Source of the DNA: an uncultured Bacteroidales bacterium
GTDB lineage: Bacteria; Bacteroidota; Bacteroidia; Bacteroidales; P3
Assembly (NCBI GenBank): GCA_944320465.1
Contig: CALUHO010000017.1
Location: 1-58,780 of the forward strand
Direction: 5' to 3'
DNA length: 58,780 nucleotides
Part shown: positions 1 through 9,269 of the stretch, in pieces
How positions within the stretch are numbered: the stretch's first letter is position 1
How the letters are laid out: the number at the start of each line of letters is the position of its first letter
The notes under the pieces: generated by a model
The model's database searches: none
Told to the model about the DNA's origin: nothing
The model's input: the letters and a program-made list of their open reading frames with translations, nothing else
Position numbers and translations under genes: made by a program

Positions 1-71
1 CGGGCAAGATGCCCGAAAGCCTCATTTTCCTAACCGAAAACAGCCCCGGCGTGTCTAATGACCGATTTGGG
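1..71. repeat. Family 1 MITE-like element, copy A (truncated by window edge)
   Basis: This is the right part of a family 1 element. It holds the hairpin CGGGCAAGATGCCCG and ends in GTCTAATGACCGATTTGGG, the same right terminus as the copies near 18.2, 32.2, 32.3, 34.5, 35.2 and 57.7 kb. The base immediately outside the end begins TTTAT (72-76), which would be the right target duplication; the left end lies outside the window. The stop codon of the adjacent efflux gene (73-75, complement strand) falls inside this TTTAT, so the insertion apparently hit the very end of that gene. Confidence 0.85.
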
Positions 72-72
72 T

Positions 73-1686
73 TTATCTTCTTTGTCGGGTCTTTTCCTCT
101 TTGGCTGCGGCTTTCTCTTGTTTGATTAAAGCTTTGACTTGTTTCTCGGCTGCTTTGGTTCGTTTGCGGACGGCTTTGGGACTATCGTAATTGTTGTAAT
201 CAATACCTTCCACATCTTCTTGGGAGCCACCGCCCAAAGCTCTGTACAACGAGATTACGGAATTCATCCGTTCATATTGGTCGGATACTTGGGAGAGCTG
301 GGCCGAAAGCAGGGATTGCTGGGCGGTCAGGACTTCCAGGTAGGTAGTGCTGCCCAACTGCATCAATTGGGTCGTGAAATCGACCGCTTTCTCCAAGCTG
401 GCGATTTGTTCTGTCCGGTATTGGCATTTGGCTCCGCTGGCCTGGTACTGGAAGAGGGCGTTGCTTACTTCGTTGGCCACGTTCAAGATCGTCTGCTTGA
501 AGTTGTTGGCCGCGATTTCCTGGCTGGCTTTGGCTACGCGCAGGTTGGCTCGGTTGGCACCTTGGTTGAAGAGGGGGAGTGCCAATGAGGCGACCGCTTG
601 CCATACGAACTTGGCCGGATCCAGGATAGCGGTTCCGGCTGCGTTGGTCCAGTTGCCCGAAGCCGTGATATTGAATCCGGGGAGGAACGCGGCTCTAGCT
701 GCTGCCGTGGAAGCGTAGGCCGACATCAGCTGGGCTTCGGCGGCCATCACGTCAGGCCGGTTCAGGAACATCTGGGAAGGAACGCCCACCGAGAACTGAG
801 CCGGGATTTTCTGGTCTTCAAAGCGGTTGCGGTCTATCGGCTGGCCGGGCATTCCTACAAGGAGTGCCAGGCTGTTTTCCAGTTCGCGGATTTGGCGTTT
901 CAAATCGGGAATACCGGCTCTGACAGCCATGCTGTTGGCTTTGGCCTGTTCGATAGCGGCTTGGTTGTAGGCTGCATAGCTGCCGGCTTCCTTCATCGAT
1001 TCCATCATGGAAATGGTCTTCTTCCAGTTTTCTACGGTTTGCTCGCTGATTTCGAGTTGTTTGTCGAGCATAAGCAAGGAATAGTAGGCCGAGGCGATAC
1101 TGGAGATGATTTGGGTCTGCGCTGAACGGCGGGCCGCATCGCTTTGCAGGAAATCGGCCACTGCGCCACGTTTGGCGTTCAGCAGCTTGCCGAAGATATC
1201 GATTTCCCAGCTGGCGGAGGCTCCGATGCCGAAAGTGTTCTGGGGATCAGCCATGTCTATGATGCCGTTGAAACCTTCCGTCCCGCTGACATTCAGGCTG
1301 GGCGTGAAGGAAAGCCTCGCTTTGGCCAGCAGAGCCTGCATCTGCCTTACCTGCAATACGGCATTGCGCAAATCAAAGTTGCTGTCCAATCCTTTCTGAA
1401 TCAGGTATTGCAGCTTGGGGTCGGGGAACATTTCCTTCCAAGGCATGAAACCCAAGTGGTTGGAATCTTGGATTGTCCCTAAATCGGTCGATGCCAGAGC
1501 AAAAGCCGAACCTAATGAGTCCGCATCGGCTTTGACTTCGGCCATATTGTCCATGCGGTACTGGTCTGGTACTTGGATGTCTTCCGGTCTCTCGTACGAT
1601 TTGTAGATACCACAGGCTGTCAGAAGTCCGGAGGCGGCCACCAGTGCGACGATGTTACGTATGATGTTTGTTTTCATTTGGTTCAC
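73..1686 (-). CDS. RND efflux outer-membrane factor lipoprotein (TolC/OprM/NodT type)
   Basis: 537 residues. An N-terminal signal ends in the lipobox LLTACG, so the mature protein is expected to be lipidated at the Cys and inserted in the outer membrane as the exit duct of a tripartite pump. The body has the two-fold repeated OEP helical/barrel pattern of the NodT family, with typical pieces such as ASWEIDIFGKL and the LNRPDV motif. It is last in an operon with an AraC regulator, the adaptor and the RND pump, 79 bp after the pump gene. Translation may begin at the Met three codons in. An oddity is a C-terminal tail of about 35 residues rich in Lys, Arg and Ala. The stop codon lies in the target duplication of a repeat element. 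Confidence 0.93.
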   Translation of the reverse strand: MNQMKTNIIRNIVALVAASGLLTACGIYKSYERPEDIQVPDQYRMDNMAEVKADADSLGSAFALASTDLGTIQDSNHLGFMPWKEMFPDPKLQYLIQKGLDSNFDLRNAVLQVRQMQALLAKARLSFTPSLNVSGTEGFNGIIDMADPQNTFGIGASASWEIDIFGKLLNAKRGAVADFLQSDAARRSAQTQIISSIASAYYSLLMLDKQLEISEQTVENWKKTISMMESMKEAGSYAAYNQAAIEQAKANSMAVRAGIPDLKRQIRELENSLALLVGMPGQPIDRNRFEDQKIPAQFSVGVPSQMFLNRPDVMAAEAQLMSAYASTAAARAAFLPGFNITASGNWTNAAGTAILDPAKFVWQAVASLALPLFNQGANRANLRVAKASQEIAANNFKQTILNVANEVSNALFQYQASGAKCQYRTEQIASLEKAVDFTTQLMQLGSTTYLEVLTAQQSLLSAQLSQVSDQYERMNSVISLYRALGGGSQEDVEGIDYNNYDSPKAVRKRTKAAEKQVKALIKQEKAAAKEEKTRQRR

Positions 1687-1765
1687 TTCATTTTTTCGTT
1701 TCCCTCATGAATCAGTGTTCCATGGGGGGGAGAAGCCGGAATCGTCTTCCGGCTTCTCTGCTGGG

Positions 1766-4700
1766 TTACAGGAAATATTTTGAATCTTCGGTCTCGTTTT
1801 CTACGGCCAGTTGGTGGTTGACCAGAGGTTCCCTCTCCGGGCTGGCAGGCTTGAGCGGCTTTACTTTTTCCTGCAAGGTCTGGAAAATCACAAACAATAC
1901 AGGGACGATGAAAATCTGGCAAATCATCCCGATGAGCATACCGCCCACGGCACCGGCACCAATGGTACGGTTCCCGTTGCTACCGGCTCCTGTGGCAAAC
2001 ATCAATGGCAACAGACCGATAATCATGGCCAAAGAGGTCATCAGGATAGGACGGAAACGGGCAGCAGCCCCGGCTACGGCAGCCCAGGCGATGCTCATGC
2101 CATGTTCGCGGCGTTGTACGGCAAACTGGATAATCAGAATCGCGTTCTTGGCCAGCAAGCCCACCAGCATGATGAAGGAAATCTGCAGGTAGATATTGTT
2201 GCTCAAGTCCATCATACGGGCAAAGATGAACGTTCCGCAAAGCCCGAAAGGCAAGGACAGCAATACTGCCAGCGGCAGAATGTAGCTTTCGTACTGGATA
2301 CAGAGCAGGAGGTAGACGAAGAGCAGGCAGACAGCGATGATGATGCTCATCGTGTTGCCCGACTGCTGTTCGTTACGGGTCAGACCGGAGAACTCGTAAC
2401 CGTAGCCTTGGGGCAGGGAAGAGGCGGCCACTTCCTTGATGGCATTGATGGCTTCCCCGGAGGAGTAACCTACCTTAGGTTGTCCGTTGACCGAGATAGA
2501 GGTGAACAGGTTGAAGCGGTTGATGTTCTCGGAAGCATAGATTTTCTCGATGCTGACGAATTGGGAAACAGGAACCATCTTCCCATTGCTGCAACGGACG
2601 TAGGCATTGTCCAAGGCTTCTGCATTGAGCGTGTTTTCTGGTGCTGCTTGCAGCATGACGCGGTACAGTTTGCCGAAGGTGTTGAAGTTCGACACATAGA
2701 TACCGCCGAAATATCCCTGCATTACACCTAAGATGTCCGATGTCGAAGTCCCGGCTTTTTTTGCTTTGTCTACGTCTATATTGACCATGTACTGGGGGAA
2801 GTCAGGACGGAAAGAAGTGGCCGCATAAGAGATTTCTGGCCGCTTGTTCAGTTCGATCAGGAAATTCTGGGTCACTTCGTACAAATCTTCCACGCTTCCG
2901 CCTGTCCGGTCCTGGATACTGAATTCAAAACCGTTGGATGCGCTGAAACCAGGAATCATAGGAGGCGAGAACGTCATGATGCGGGCATCGGAGACGTTGT
3001 TGGCCATCAACGCATTGATTTTGGCGACAACTCCATCCAAATCCTGTCCTTTGCCGGTTCGTTCTTCCCACGGAATCAGACGGGTGATGATGGATCCGTA
3101 ACAGCTGGCGTTCCCGGAGATGAAACCGAACCCGGCAATCATGCTTCGATGTTCGATTTCTGGAATCGTGCCCAGCAAGCTGTCGATTCTCAGCATGGAG
3201 TTGTATGTCTGGTGCAGGGTAGTTGCCGGAGGCAGCGACACGTCCATGATGACAACCCCGTTGTCTTCATTGGGAATCAATCCGGAAGGCGTGGTCTTGA
3301 GCAGGAAGAAGAAGCATGCAATCGAGATGGCCACGATGCCAAGAGACATGGCTGGTTTCTTGATGAAGAAGCGGACCCCGTTTTTGTAGCGGGCTGTCGT
3401 ATTGGTAAAGAATATATTGAATGCGGCATGGAAACGCTGCAGGAAATTCTTTTTCTTCAGAGGGTTGTCTTCATGCGGTTTCAGGAACAAGGCGCAGAGG
3501 GCCGGGGTCAAGGTCAAGGCATTGACCGCTGAGATCAAGATGGAGATAGCCAGCGTCAGACCGAATTGGCGGAAGAAGATACCGGCGGTTCCTTGGATGA
3601 AGGATACCGGGATGAACACTGCCGCCATGACCAAAGTGATGGACACGATGGCTCCGGCAATTTCACTCATTGCATCGATGGCCGCTGTTTTGGCCGAGCG
3701 GTAGTTCTGATCCAGCTTTGCATGGACCGCCTCGACGACCACAATCGCGTCATCGACCACGATGGCAATGGCCAATACCAAAGCAAACAAGGTCAGCAGG
3801 TTCAGAGAGAATCCAATGACATTGATGAAGAACATCGTACCAATCAAGGCAACGGGAATCGCAATGGCTGGAATCAAGGTTGAGCGGAAGTCTTGCAAGA
3901 AGATGTATACCACAAGGAATACCAAGATGAAGGCCTCAATCAGAGTGTGCAAAACCTTGTTGATGGACTCGTACAGGAAGTCGTTGGAACTTTGCATGAC
4001 AATAAAGTCCATTCCGGTAGGGAAGCTGGGGCGGAGTTCTTCGATGACATTGCTGCAATCTTCAATAACCTGGGTCGCATTACTTCCTGGCAACTGGTAG
4101 ATGGCAATCATCGCGCTGGGGTGTCCGTCAAGGACAGATCGGATGTTGTAGTTCTGCGGACCTAATTCAATGTCTGCTACGTCTTTCAGTTTGAGTTGGC
4201 TTCCATTGGGAAGCGTCCGGATCACAATGTCCTCGTATTCGGTTACGCTTTTCAGACGGCCTTTGTATTTCAAAGTGTACTGGAAGGCTTGGGTCGAATT
4301 TTCGCCGAACTTTCCAGGCGCGGCTTCGATGTTCTGCTCGTTCAATACAGCGGTGATGTCGGCCGGGACCAAGCTGTTCTTTTTCATGTCGTCAGGCCGC
4401 AGCCAGATACGCATGGCGTAGTCATGCACCCCGAACGCGCTGGCATCGCCCACGCCCTGCACACGGAGGATTACGGGCAGCACATTGATACGCAAGTAGT
4501 TTTCGATAAAGGTTTCATCGTATTCATCGTTAGGCGAATAGAAACCAATCATCATCAAGGTGCTGGATTGCCGCTTACGGGTGGTGACCCCGGCACGGGT
4601 TACTTCCGCTGGCAGCAAGCTGGTGGCGGTCGCCACGCGGTTCTGAACGTTTACGGCCGCCATGTCGGGGTCCGTGCCTTGGCGGAAATAAATAGTGATG

Positions 4701-4969
4701 TTAGCCCGACCGTCGTTGGAGGCGCTCGAAGTCATGTAATCCATGTTCTCGACCCCGTTGATAGCATCTTCCAATGGGGTGATGACGCTGTTGGTGATGG
4801 TCTGGGCATCGGCACCGATATATGTAGTGGATACCTGTACGGTAGGAGGCGCGATATCGGGATACTGTTCAATAGGCAAGGCAACCAAGCCGATGATACC
4901 AAGAATCACGATGATGACCGAAATAACGGTCGACATCACCGGTCTTTCTATGAATTTGTCTAATCTCAT
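1766..4969 (-). CDS. RND multidrug efflux pump, inner-membrane permease (HAE1/AcrB family)
   Basis: 1067 residues, the normal length for AcrB-like proton antiporters. It begins in the family manner (MRLDKFIERPVMSTVISV) with TM1 at about 12-30. TM4 holds the adjacent proton-relay aspartates D406 and D407 in AIVVDDAIVVVE, and TM10 holds the partner lysine in LVGLLAKNAILII at about 940. Two large periplasmic loops follow TM1 and TM7. It sits between the adaptor gene (40 bp upstream) and the outer-membrane factor, so the three encode a complete tripartite drug or bile-type exporter. Substrate cannot be told from sequence. A 30-residue polar tail follows the last TM segment. Confidence 0.96.
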   Translation of the reverse strand: MRLDKFIERPVMSTVISVIIVILGIIGLVALPIEQYPDIAPPTVQVSTTYIGADAQTITNSVITPLEDAINGVENMDYMTSSASNDGRANITIYFRQGTDPDMAAVNVQNRVATATSLLPAEVTRAGVTTRKRQSSTLMMIGFYSPNDEYDETFIENYLRINVLPVILRVQGVGDASAFGVHDYAMRIWLRPDDMKKNSLVPADITAVLNEQNIEAAPGKFGENSTQAFQYTLKYKGRLKSVTEYEDIVIRTLPNGSQLKLKDVADIELGPQNYNIRSVLDGHPSAMIAIYQLPGSNATQVIEDCSNVIEELRPSFPTGMDFIVMQSSNDFLYESINKVLHTLIEAFILVFLVVYIFLQDFRSTLIPAIAIPVALIGTMFFINVIGFSLNLLTLFALVLAIAIVVDDAIVVVEAVHAKLDQNYRSAKTAAIDAMSEIAGAIVSITLVMAAVFIPVSFIQGTAGIFFRQFGLTLAISILISAVNALTLTPALCALFLKPHEDNPLKKKNFLQRFHAAFNIFFTNTTARYKNGVRFFIKKPAMSLGIVAISIACFFFLLKTTPSGLIPNEDNGVVIMDVSLPPATTLHQTYNSMLRIDSLLGTIPEIEHRSMIAGFGFISGNASCYGSIITRLIPWEERTGKGQDLDGVVAKINALMANNVSDARIMTFSPPMIPGFSASNGFEFSIQDRTGGSVEDLYEVTQNFLIELNKRPEISYAATSFRPDFPQYMVNIDVDKAKKAGTSTSDILGVMQGYFGGIYVSNFNTFGKLYRVMLQAAPENTLNAEALDNAYVRCSNGKMVPVSQFVSIEKIYASENINRFNLFTSISVNGQPKVGYSSGEAINAIKEVAASSLPQGYGYEFSGLTRNEQQSGNTMSIIIAVCLLFVYLLLCIQYESYILPLAVLLSLPFGLCGTFIFARMMDLSNNIYLQISFIMLVGLLAKNAILIIQFAVQRREHGMSIAWAAVAGAAARFRPILMTSLAMIIGLLPLMFATGAGSNGNRTIGAGAVGGMLIGMICQIFIVPVLFVIFQTLQEKVKPLKPASPEREPLVNHQLAVENETEDSKYFL

Positions 4970-5008
4970 TGTTTTTAGCTTGCAAAAGTGGAATTAAAAA
5001 ACGGCGAC

Positions 5009-6136
5009 CTATTCGGTTTTGGCGGTTTTTGCATTATTTCTTGGGGTAATGGATTGCCCTTCACGTAAGAAGGTCACGCCATCGGTCACAATCTTCTGGC
5101 CTGCCTCGAGTCCGGAGGTGACAACGAAATTGGTTCCGTCATTGAGGTTCAGTACTTCGATAGGCGTGGCGTGTACTGTGTTGCTGTCGCTAACCACGTA
5201 GACAAAACGCTTGGATTGGATTTCGTAGCTGGCCTGCTGCGGGATGACGATGGCATCTTCAACTTTGGTCGGCATCAGCAGCGTGCCACTGAAACCGCTT
5301 TTGATCATCATTTCCGGATTGGGGAAATCCGCACGGATACGGATGGAGCCGGTTGTGCCGTCGGGAACCCCGCTGACAGTGATTACCCGGCCTTTGTAAG
5401 GGTAGCGGGATCCGTCAACCAGGTTCAATTCCACTTCCGGGAGCGCGGCGGCAATTTCTTCGGGCGAGCCGTATTGACGGCTCAGAGCCAAGGCTTCCCG
5501 TTCGCTGATGGAAAAATAGCAGCGCATTTTAGCTACATCGGTCACGGTAGTAAGCGGGTTAGCCGAAGTGCTGCTGACTAAATTTCCAGGGGAATACGGA
5601 ATGATTCCGACCAAGCCGTCGATAGGGCTGGTCACTTTGCAGAATTCCAGATTGCGTTCGGCATTGACCAAGGCAGCCTGGCATTGAGCTAAAGCGGCTT
5701 TGGCCGAGGCTAGGCTGTTTTGCGCCATTTGCAGGTCATTGGCACTGATAATCTGCTGTTTGAACAATTCGTTTTTGGTGTCGAAGGTCAACTGTGCCGT
5801 TTCCACTTGGGCCTTGGCAGCTTCTACATTGGCTTTGGCTACATTGATTTCAGCTACGACTTGAACGGTATCTATCGTGAAAAGGAGGTCGCCTGCTTTC
5901 ACATAGTCGCCTTCATTGACGTGCTGTTTGAAAATGTAACCGCTGACCCGAGGACGTACTTCCACACTGCCATTGGCCAGCAGAATGCTGGAGTAAGGCT
6001 TGGTGAGGATGCATTCTTCCGCTTTCAATTGTAGCACGTTCCGGATAGCCGGTGCTTGTCCTGTCTGTTGTTGCTGCTTGCAGGATGTAAAGCCGAGGCA
6101 AGCGACCGCACTGAGGATAAAAAAAGTCTTTTTCAT
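5009..6136 (-). CDS. RND efflux periplasmic adaptor lipoprotein (membrane fusion protein)
   Basis: 375 residues with a signal peptide ending in a lipobox (GFTSCK), so it is a lipidated periplasmic adaptor. Order: barrel-sandwich half-motif at 50-90 (VRPRVSGYIFKQHVNEGDYV), a helical hairpin at about 95-165 rich in Ala, Gln and Glu (AKANVEAAKAQVETAQL), the second lipoyl half (VTSPIDGLVG), then beta-barrel and membrane-proximal domains. It links the pump downstream to the outer-membrane factor. It starts only 15 bp after the AraC gene and is in the same direction, so the two are probably co-transcribed. Confidence 0.95.
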   Translation of the reverse strand: MKKTFFILSAVACLGFTSCKQQQQTGQAPAIRNVLQLKAEECILTKPYSSILLANGSVEVRPRVSGYIFKQHVNEGDYVKAGDLLFTIDTVQVVAEINVAKANVEAAKAQVETAQLTFDTKNELFKQQIISANDLQMAQNSLASAKAALAQCQAALVNAERNLEFCKVTSPIDGLVGIIPYSPGNLVSSTSANPLTTVTDVAKMRCYFSISEREALALSRQYGSPEEIAAALPEVELNLVDGSRYPYKGRVITVSGVPDGTTGSIRIRADFPNPEMMIKSGFSGTLLMPTKVEDAIVIPQQASYEIQSKRFVYVVSDSNTVHATPIEVLNLNDGTNFVVTSGLEAGQKIVTDGVTFLREGQSITPRNNAKTAKTE

Positions 6137-6151
6137 ATAAGGAACTCGATT

Positions 6152-7066
6152 TTATCGGTTGGTTATTTCTTTTTTGAATTGGATTGGGGAAAGGCCTGTT
6201 TCTGCTTTGAACATTTTCCCAAAAGTGGATTGATCGGGGTAGTTCAGGATTCTAGCTACATCCTGAATGCTTTTGTTCTCTGTCAAAAGAAGGTGTTTGG
6301 CCCGTTCTATTATCAGAATATGCATCCATTGGTTGGTGGAGAGTCCTGTTACTTTCTTCAATATGGTTGCCAAGTATTGTGGAGTTATGTCCAACGCTTT
6401 GGAATAGAAAGAGATACGTCGCTCCTTCTCCACGTTCTCACGTAGTAGTTGCAGGAACCGGAGCACGATGTTTTCTTTGGTAGACGTTTTGACTCCAAGT
6501 TTCCCCATAGGCAGTTGCTTACGGTATAAATCGTACAAGTCGAGGCAGAAGATTTTAGCCAGCTGCGAAGTGATTTGCCTGGAAAACGGGTTAGGGAATA
6601 ATTGGAATTCAGGTTCTTCTTCCGATTCTTTGAATTTGAGCATTTCAAAGATTTGGGTCAGATGCTTCAAATCTTTTGTGGATAGCTTCAGTGTCGGATG
6701 CCGCATGATATAGAAATGCAAATCAAAGGTATCCGGAAAAATAGGAGAGAATAGGAAAAATTTAGTGGCAACTACGGCATAGGCGGTAAAGTCCTTGCTT
6801 ACTTCCTTGCTTAACAAAAAGAAATCCGAATCTATGATTAGGGATTCTCCTGCTTTGAGTTCGTAGTGGATTGCATCCATATTGAAAGATGCTCGCCCTC
6901 GTGTGCATACAAGACAGCAAGACGTGTTCCCTCCCCATATACGGCGGGAAATGATTGTTTGCTGATCAATAGCCGAGGCGATGTACCCGTTTTTGTGCAG
7001 AAGCTCGTCCCAGTTCAAATCTGCCGGCATCTTCAAAGGAGGCGGGCATTCTTTTTTTTGTTTCAC
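6152..7066 (-). CDS. AraC-family transcriptional regulator
   Basis: 304 residues. The C-terminal third carries a double helix-turn-helix of the AraC/XylS type, including QDVARILNYPDQSTFGKMFK and the family signature ending TGLSPIQFKKE. The N-terminal part looks like a cupin-type sensing domain (ELKAGESLIIDSDFF). It lies directly upstream of, and in the same orientation as, the adaptor/pump/outer-membrane-factor genes, so it likely controls that operon and itself. Local AraC control of an RND pump is common in Bacteroidetes. The ligand is unknown. The first Met of the frame fits well. Confidence 0.93.
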   Translation of the reverse strand: MKQKKECPPPLKMPADLNWDELLHKNGYIASAIDQQTIISRRIWGGNTSCCLVCTRGRASFNMDAIHYELKAGESLIIDSDFFLLSKEVSKDFTAYAVVATKFFLFSPIFPDTFDLHFYIMRHPTLKLSTKDLKHLTQIFEMLKFKESEEEPEFQLFPNPFSRQITSQLAKIFCLDLYDLYRKQLPMGKLGVKTSTKENIVLRFLQLLRENVEKERRISFYSKALDITPQYLATILKKVTGLSTNQWMHILIIERAKHLLLTENKSIQDVARILNYPDQSTFGKMFKAETGLSPIQFKKEITNR

Positions 7067-7191
7067 AGTAGTGGATTTTGAAAAGGTGCTTGAATGAGGT
7101 AGGACGTATCGTATCTTGGATATTCCGTTTTCAAGGTATAAGTTCTTGATAACTAAGAAAAGAAACGCTTATGCCCTGTATTCAAGGTTTG

Positions 7192-7199
7192 CAAAGGTA
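7192..7199 (-). promoter_or_regulatory. Probable -7 box for the araC/RND efflux operon
   Basis: On the complement strand this reads TACCTTTG, matching the Bacteroidetes -7 consensus TAnnTTTG. It lies about 125 bp before the araC start. No -33 TTTG at the ideal 19-21 bp spacing is obvious, so this rests on the -7 match and position. Confidence 0.45.
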
Positions 7200-7453
7200 G
7201 TAAAAAAACAGACCAAATAGAGTTTTTGATGCCATGGAATCGATAAAATTGTATCTTTCGAAGGCAGAATATGGCTTTTATTGTTTGTTTTTAGGAAATA
7301 AGAGAAGATAAACAGGAGAGAAAAGACCAAAATTTGGTATTTCGATAGGTGAAGGAAATCTATATGTATTTTGTTTTTAGGCTATTATATGTTTTTTATG
7401 TGAATGGATGAAAAACTTTTTAACGGAGATGTTACGTTTTTCAGTATTTTTAT
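7200..7453. other. Intergenic region between araC and tRNA-Gln, A/T-rich
   Basis: No plausible reading frame or repeat is visible here. It separates the divergent araC operon (minus) from the tRNA gene (plus) and holds long A/T-rich runs, in line with promoter DNA. Confidence 0.5.
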
Positions 7454-7461
7454 TATCTTTG
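7454..7461 (+). promoter_or_regulatory. -7 box for tRNA-Gln
   Basis: TATCTTTG, an exact TAnnTTTG match, 36 bp before the mature tRNA 5' end. A T-rich stretch (GTTTTTC) about 15-20 bp upstream could act as a weak -33 element. Confidence 0.55.
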
Positions 7462-7497
7462 CACCCGCTTTCCGCCAAAAGGAGTGCGGGAATTACT

Positions 7498-7570
7498 TGC
7501 CCTATGGTGTAATTGGCAACACGTCAGATTCTGGATCTGAAGTCTCCAGGTTCGACCCCTGGTAGGGCAA
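7498..7570 (+). tRNA. tRNA-Gln (anticodon CTG)
   Basis: The acceptor stem TGCCCTA pairs with TAGGGCA, with discriminator A at 7570. The anticodon arm TCAGA-TTCTGGA-TCTGA places CTG at positions 34-36. The T arm CCAGG-TTCGACC-CCTGG is perfect. The U1-A72 pair is typical of glutamine tRNAs. CCA is not encoded. A Rho-independent terminator follows eight bases later. Confidence 0.95.
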
Positions 7571-7577
7571 CAGAGAG

Positions 7578-7603
7578 GCCGCTCGAATGGAGCGGCTTTT
7601 TTT
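7578..7603 (+). terminator. Terminator of tRNA-Gln
   Basis: A GCCGCTC/GAGCGGC stem with a five-base loop is followed by seven Ts, just downstream of the tRNA. Confidence 0.85.
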
Positions 7604-7672
7604 GTATCCGGGAGCACCGGGCAAAATGCTTTATGGCCGGCTGATGCAAGGAATGGTTCGTTGTCGCCGTAT

Positions 7673-7707
7673 AAAAAAAGAGCTTCCAATCGGAAGCTCT
7701 TTTTTTA
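7673..7707. terminator. Bidirectional terminator after the 4-hydroxybutyrate cluster
   Basis: A run of As, the stem AGAGCTTCC/GGAAGCTCT with an AATC loop, then a run of Ts. The symmetry lets it act on both strands. It lies about 80 bp past the stop of the leftward sucD gene and would also stop rightward read-through from the tRNA. Confidence 0.85.
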
Positions 7708-7785
7708 TAATACGTTTTCACCTCAAAATGATTTGTGGCGAGCAGATCGCAAGCGCAACGCCGCAGATGCCGCCGGAAATCATTT

Positions 7786-9141
7786 TTACCGCCACATTTC
7801 TTCATCGGAAGGAATAGCAATCCGTTCGCACAACGGAGCGATGCGGGTGGTATTGAGCAAGTGCTTGTAGGTGAAGTTTTCGGAGATGGAGTTGTTGCCC
7901 CAAGTACCGCAACCCAGCGTATTGGTAACAGCCAGACCGTTCTGGATGGCACCGCCACCGGTGGTGGAGCTGATAGCGTTCACAACGACACGGCTTACGG
8001 TCAAGGTTTCACCTGCCATGATGATGTGGCCTTGGTTGTTGGAGTGAACAGCGGCAGTATGGCCGTTGCCTTCCATCTTCAGGTTGGTTTCCAGCATGTC
8101 GATGCCTTCTTCGAAGCTGTCGTAGCCGATGCAACCCATAACCGGGCACATCTTCTCCTTGCAGATGCGGTCTGCCTTGCCAGCACCCACGGCTTCGGCC
8201 ACGATAACGCGCGTCCCTTCAGGAACGCTGATGCCGGCACGTTCGGCAATGACAGCCGGCGATTGGCCTACAGCGTTACGGTTGATAACGCCTTTTTCGT
8301 CGAACATGAAGTTAAGCAGTTTTTCCTTGTCGGCTTCGTTCACGAAATAAGCACCGTTCTTCTTGAAGGCGGCGAAAACAGCTTCCTTGTCCTTCTTGGG
8401 ATAAGCGAAGAACTGTTCACCGGAGCAGATGATACCGTTATCGAAAGCACGGCCGGTGATAATCATGTTGGCAGCCTTGTCGAAGTCGACATCGGTATCG
8501 ATGATGACCTGAACGTTGCCGGCACCTACGCCGAACGAAGGCTTTCCGGAAGAGTAGGCGGCCTTGACCATGCCCATGCCGCCGGTAGCGATAACCACAT
8601 CCACGGTCTTCATCAGTTCCTGGGACTTTTCGATGGCCGGTTCTTCCACAACCTGTACCAAGTAATCGGGTACGCCCATCGTCTTGAGCTTTTCCTGGAT
8701 CAAGTGAACCGTGGTCGAGGAGCAGACTTTCGATTTCGGGTGCGGAGCGATAATGATGGCATTCTTGGTTTTGAGGGCGAACATGATTTTGCTCATAGGC
8801 GTAACCACCGGGTTCGTCATAGGAGTGATACCGCAGACAACGCCCACAGGCTTGGCAATCGTGATCATGTCGGTACGTTCGTCGATTTCGAGGATCCCCA
8901 TCGACTTCTTGCCACGCAGGTTGTACCATACACCCTTCGATTTGTTGCGGCATTTGGCCACTTTGTCTTCGTAAACGCCCATCTTGGTTTCCTCGACGGC
9001 CATCTTGGCCAGTTTTTCGGCGTTGTCGAATACTACGCGAGCCGTAGCTTTGACTACAGCATCAACCGTGTTTTGGTTGAAGGTTCTCTCAAAAATGGCT
9101 TGGGCTTCCCGCGCCTTAGCCACCATTTCTTGGATTTCCAT
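7786..9141 (-). CDS. sucD: Succinate-semialdehyde dehydrogenase, CoA-acylating (SucD type)
   Basis: 451 residues from the ATG at 9141; an upstream in-frame Met (9246) would add 35 residues unlike the family and cross the likely promoter. It reduces succinyl-CoA to succinate semialdehyde with NAD(P)H. The frame begins MEIQEMVAKAREAQAIFE and matches the P. gingivalis enzyme in length and pattern. The thioester-forming cysteine is C239 in NGIICSGEQ, the position known for the P. gingivalis enzyme. Nucleotide-binding and acyl-binding patches include ATGGMGMVKAAYSSGKP and FGVGAGNVQ. It is the last gene of the leftward cluster and supplies the substrate for the neighbouring 4-hydroxybutyrate dehydrogenase. 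Confidence 0.96.
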   Translation of the reverse strand: MEIQEMVAKAREAQAIFERTFNQNTVDAVVKATARVVFDNAEKLAKMAVEETKMGVYEDKVAKCRNKSKGVWYNLRGKKSMGILEIDERTDMITIAKPVGVVCGITPMTNPVVTPMSKIMFALKTKNAIIIAPHPKSKVCSSTTVHLIQEKLKTMGVPDYLVQVVEEPAIEKSQELMKTVDVVIATGGMGMVKAAYSSGKPSFGVGAGNVQVIIDTDVDFDKAANMIITGRAFDNGIICSGEQFFAYPKKDKEAVFAAFKKNGAYFVNEADKEKLLNFMFDEKGVINRNAVGQSPAVIAERAGISVPEGTRVIVAEAVGAGKADRICKEKMCPVMGCIGYDSFEEGIDMLETNLKMEGNGHTAAVHSNNQGHIIMAGETLTVSRVVVNAISSTTGGGAIQNGLAVTNTLGCGTWGNNSISENFTYKHLLNTTRIAPLCERIAIPSDEEMWR

Positions 9142-9243
9142 TGTATTTATGTGTTTTATATTTTTTTCTCGTCTTGGGCTGCCGGAGCGAAACCGGCAAA
9201 GAAAGAACCCCGTTTCCGGCCTGCAGGGTCTCGAAAACGGGGG

Positions 9244-9251
9244 CAAAGGTA
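9244..9251 (-). promoter_or_regulatory. Possible internal -7 box for sucD
   Basis: The complement reads TACCTTTG, a TAnnTTTG match about 105 bp before the chosen sucD start. No convincing -33 box. It would allow separate expression of sucD from the rest of the cluster. Confidence 0.35.
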
Positions 9252-9269
9252 GTCAAATAAATGATTCGA

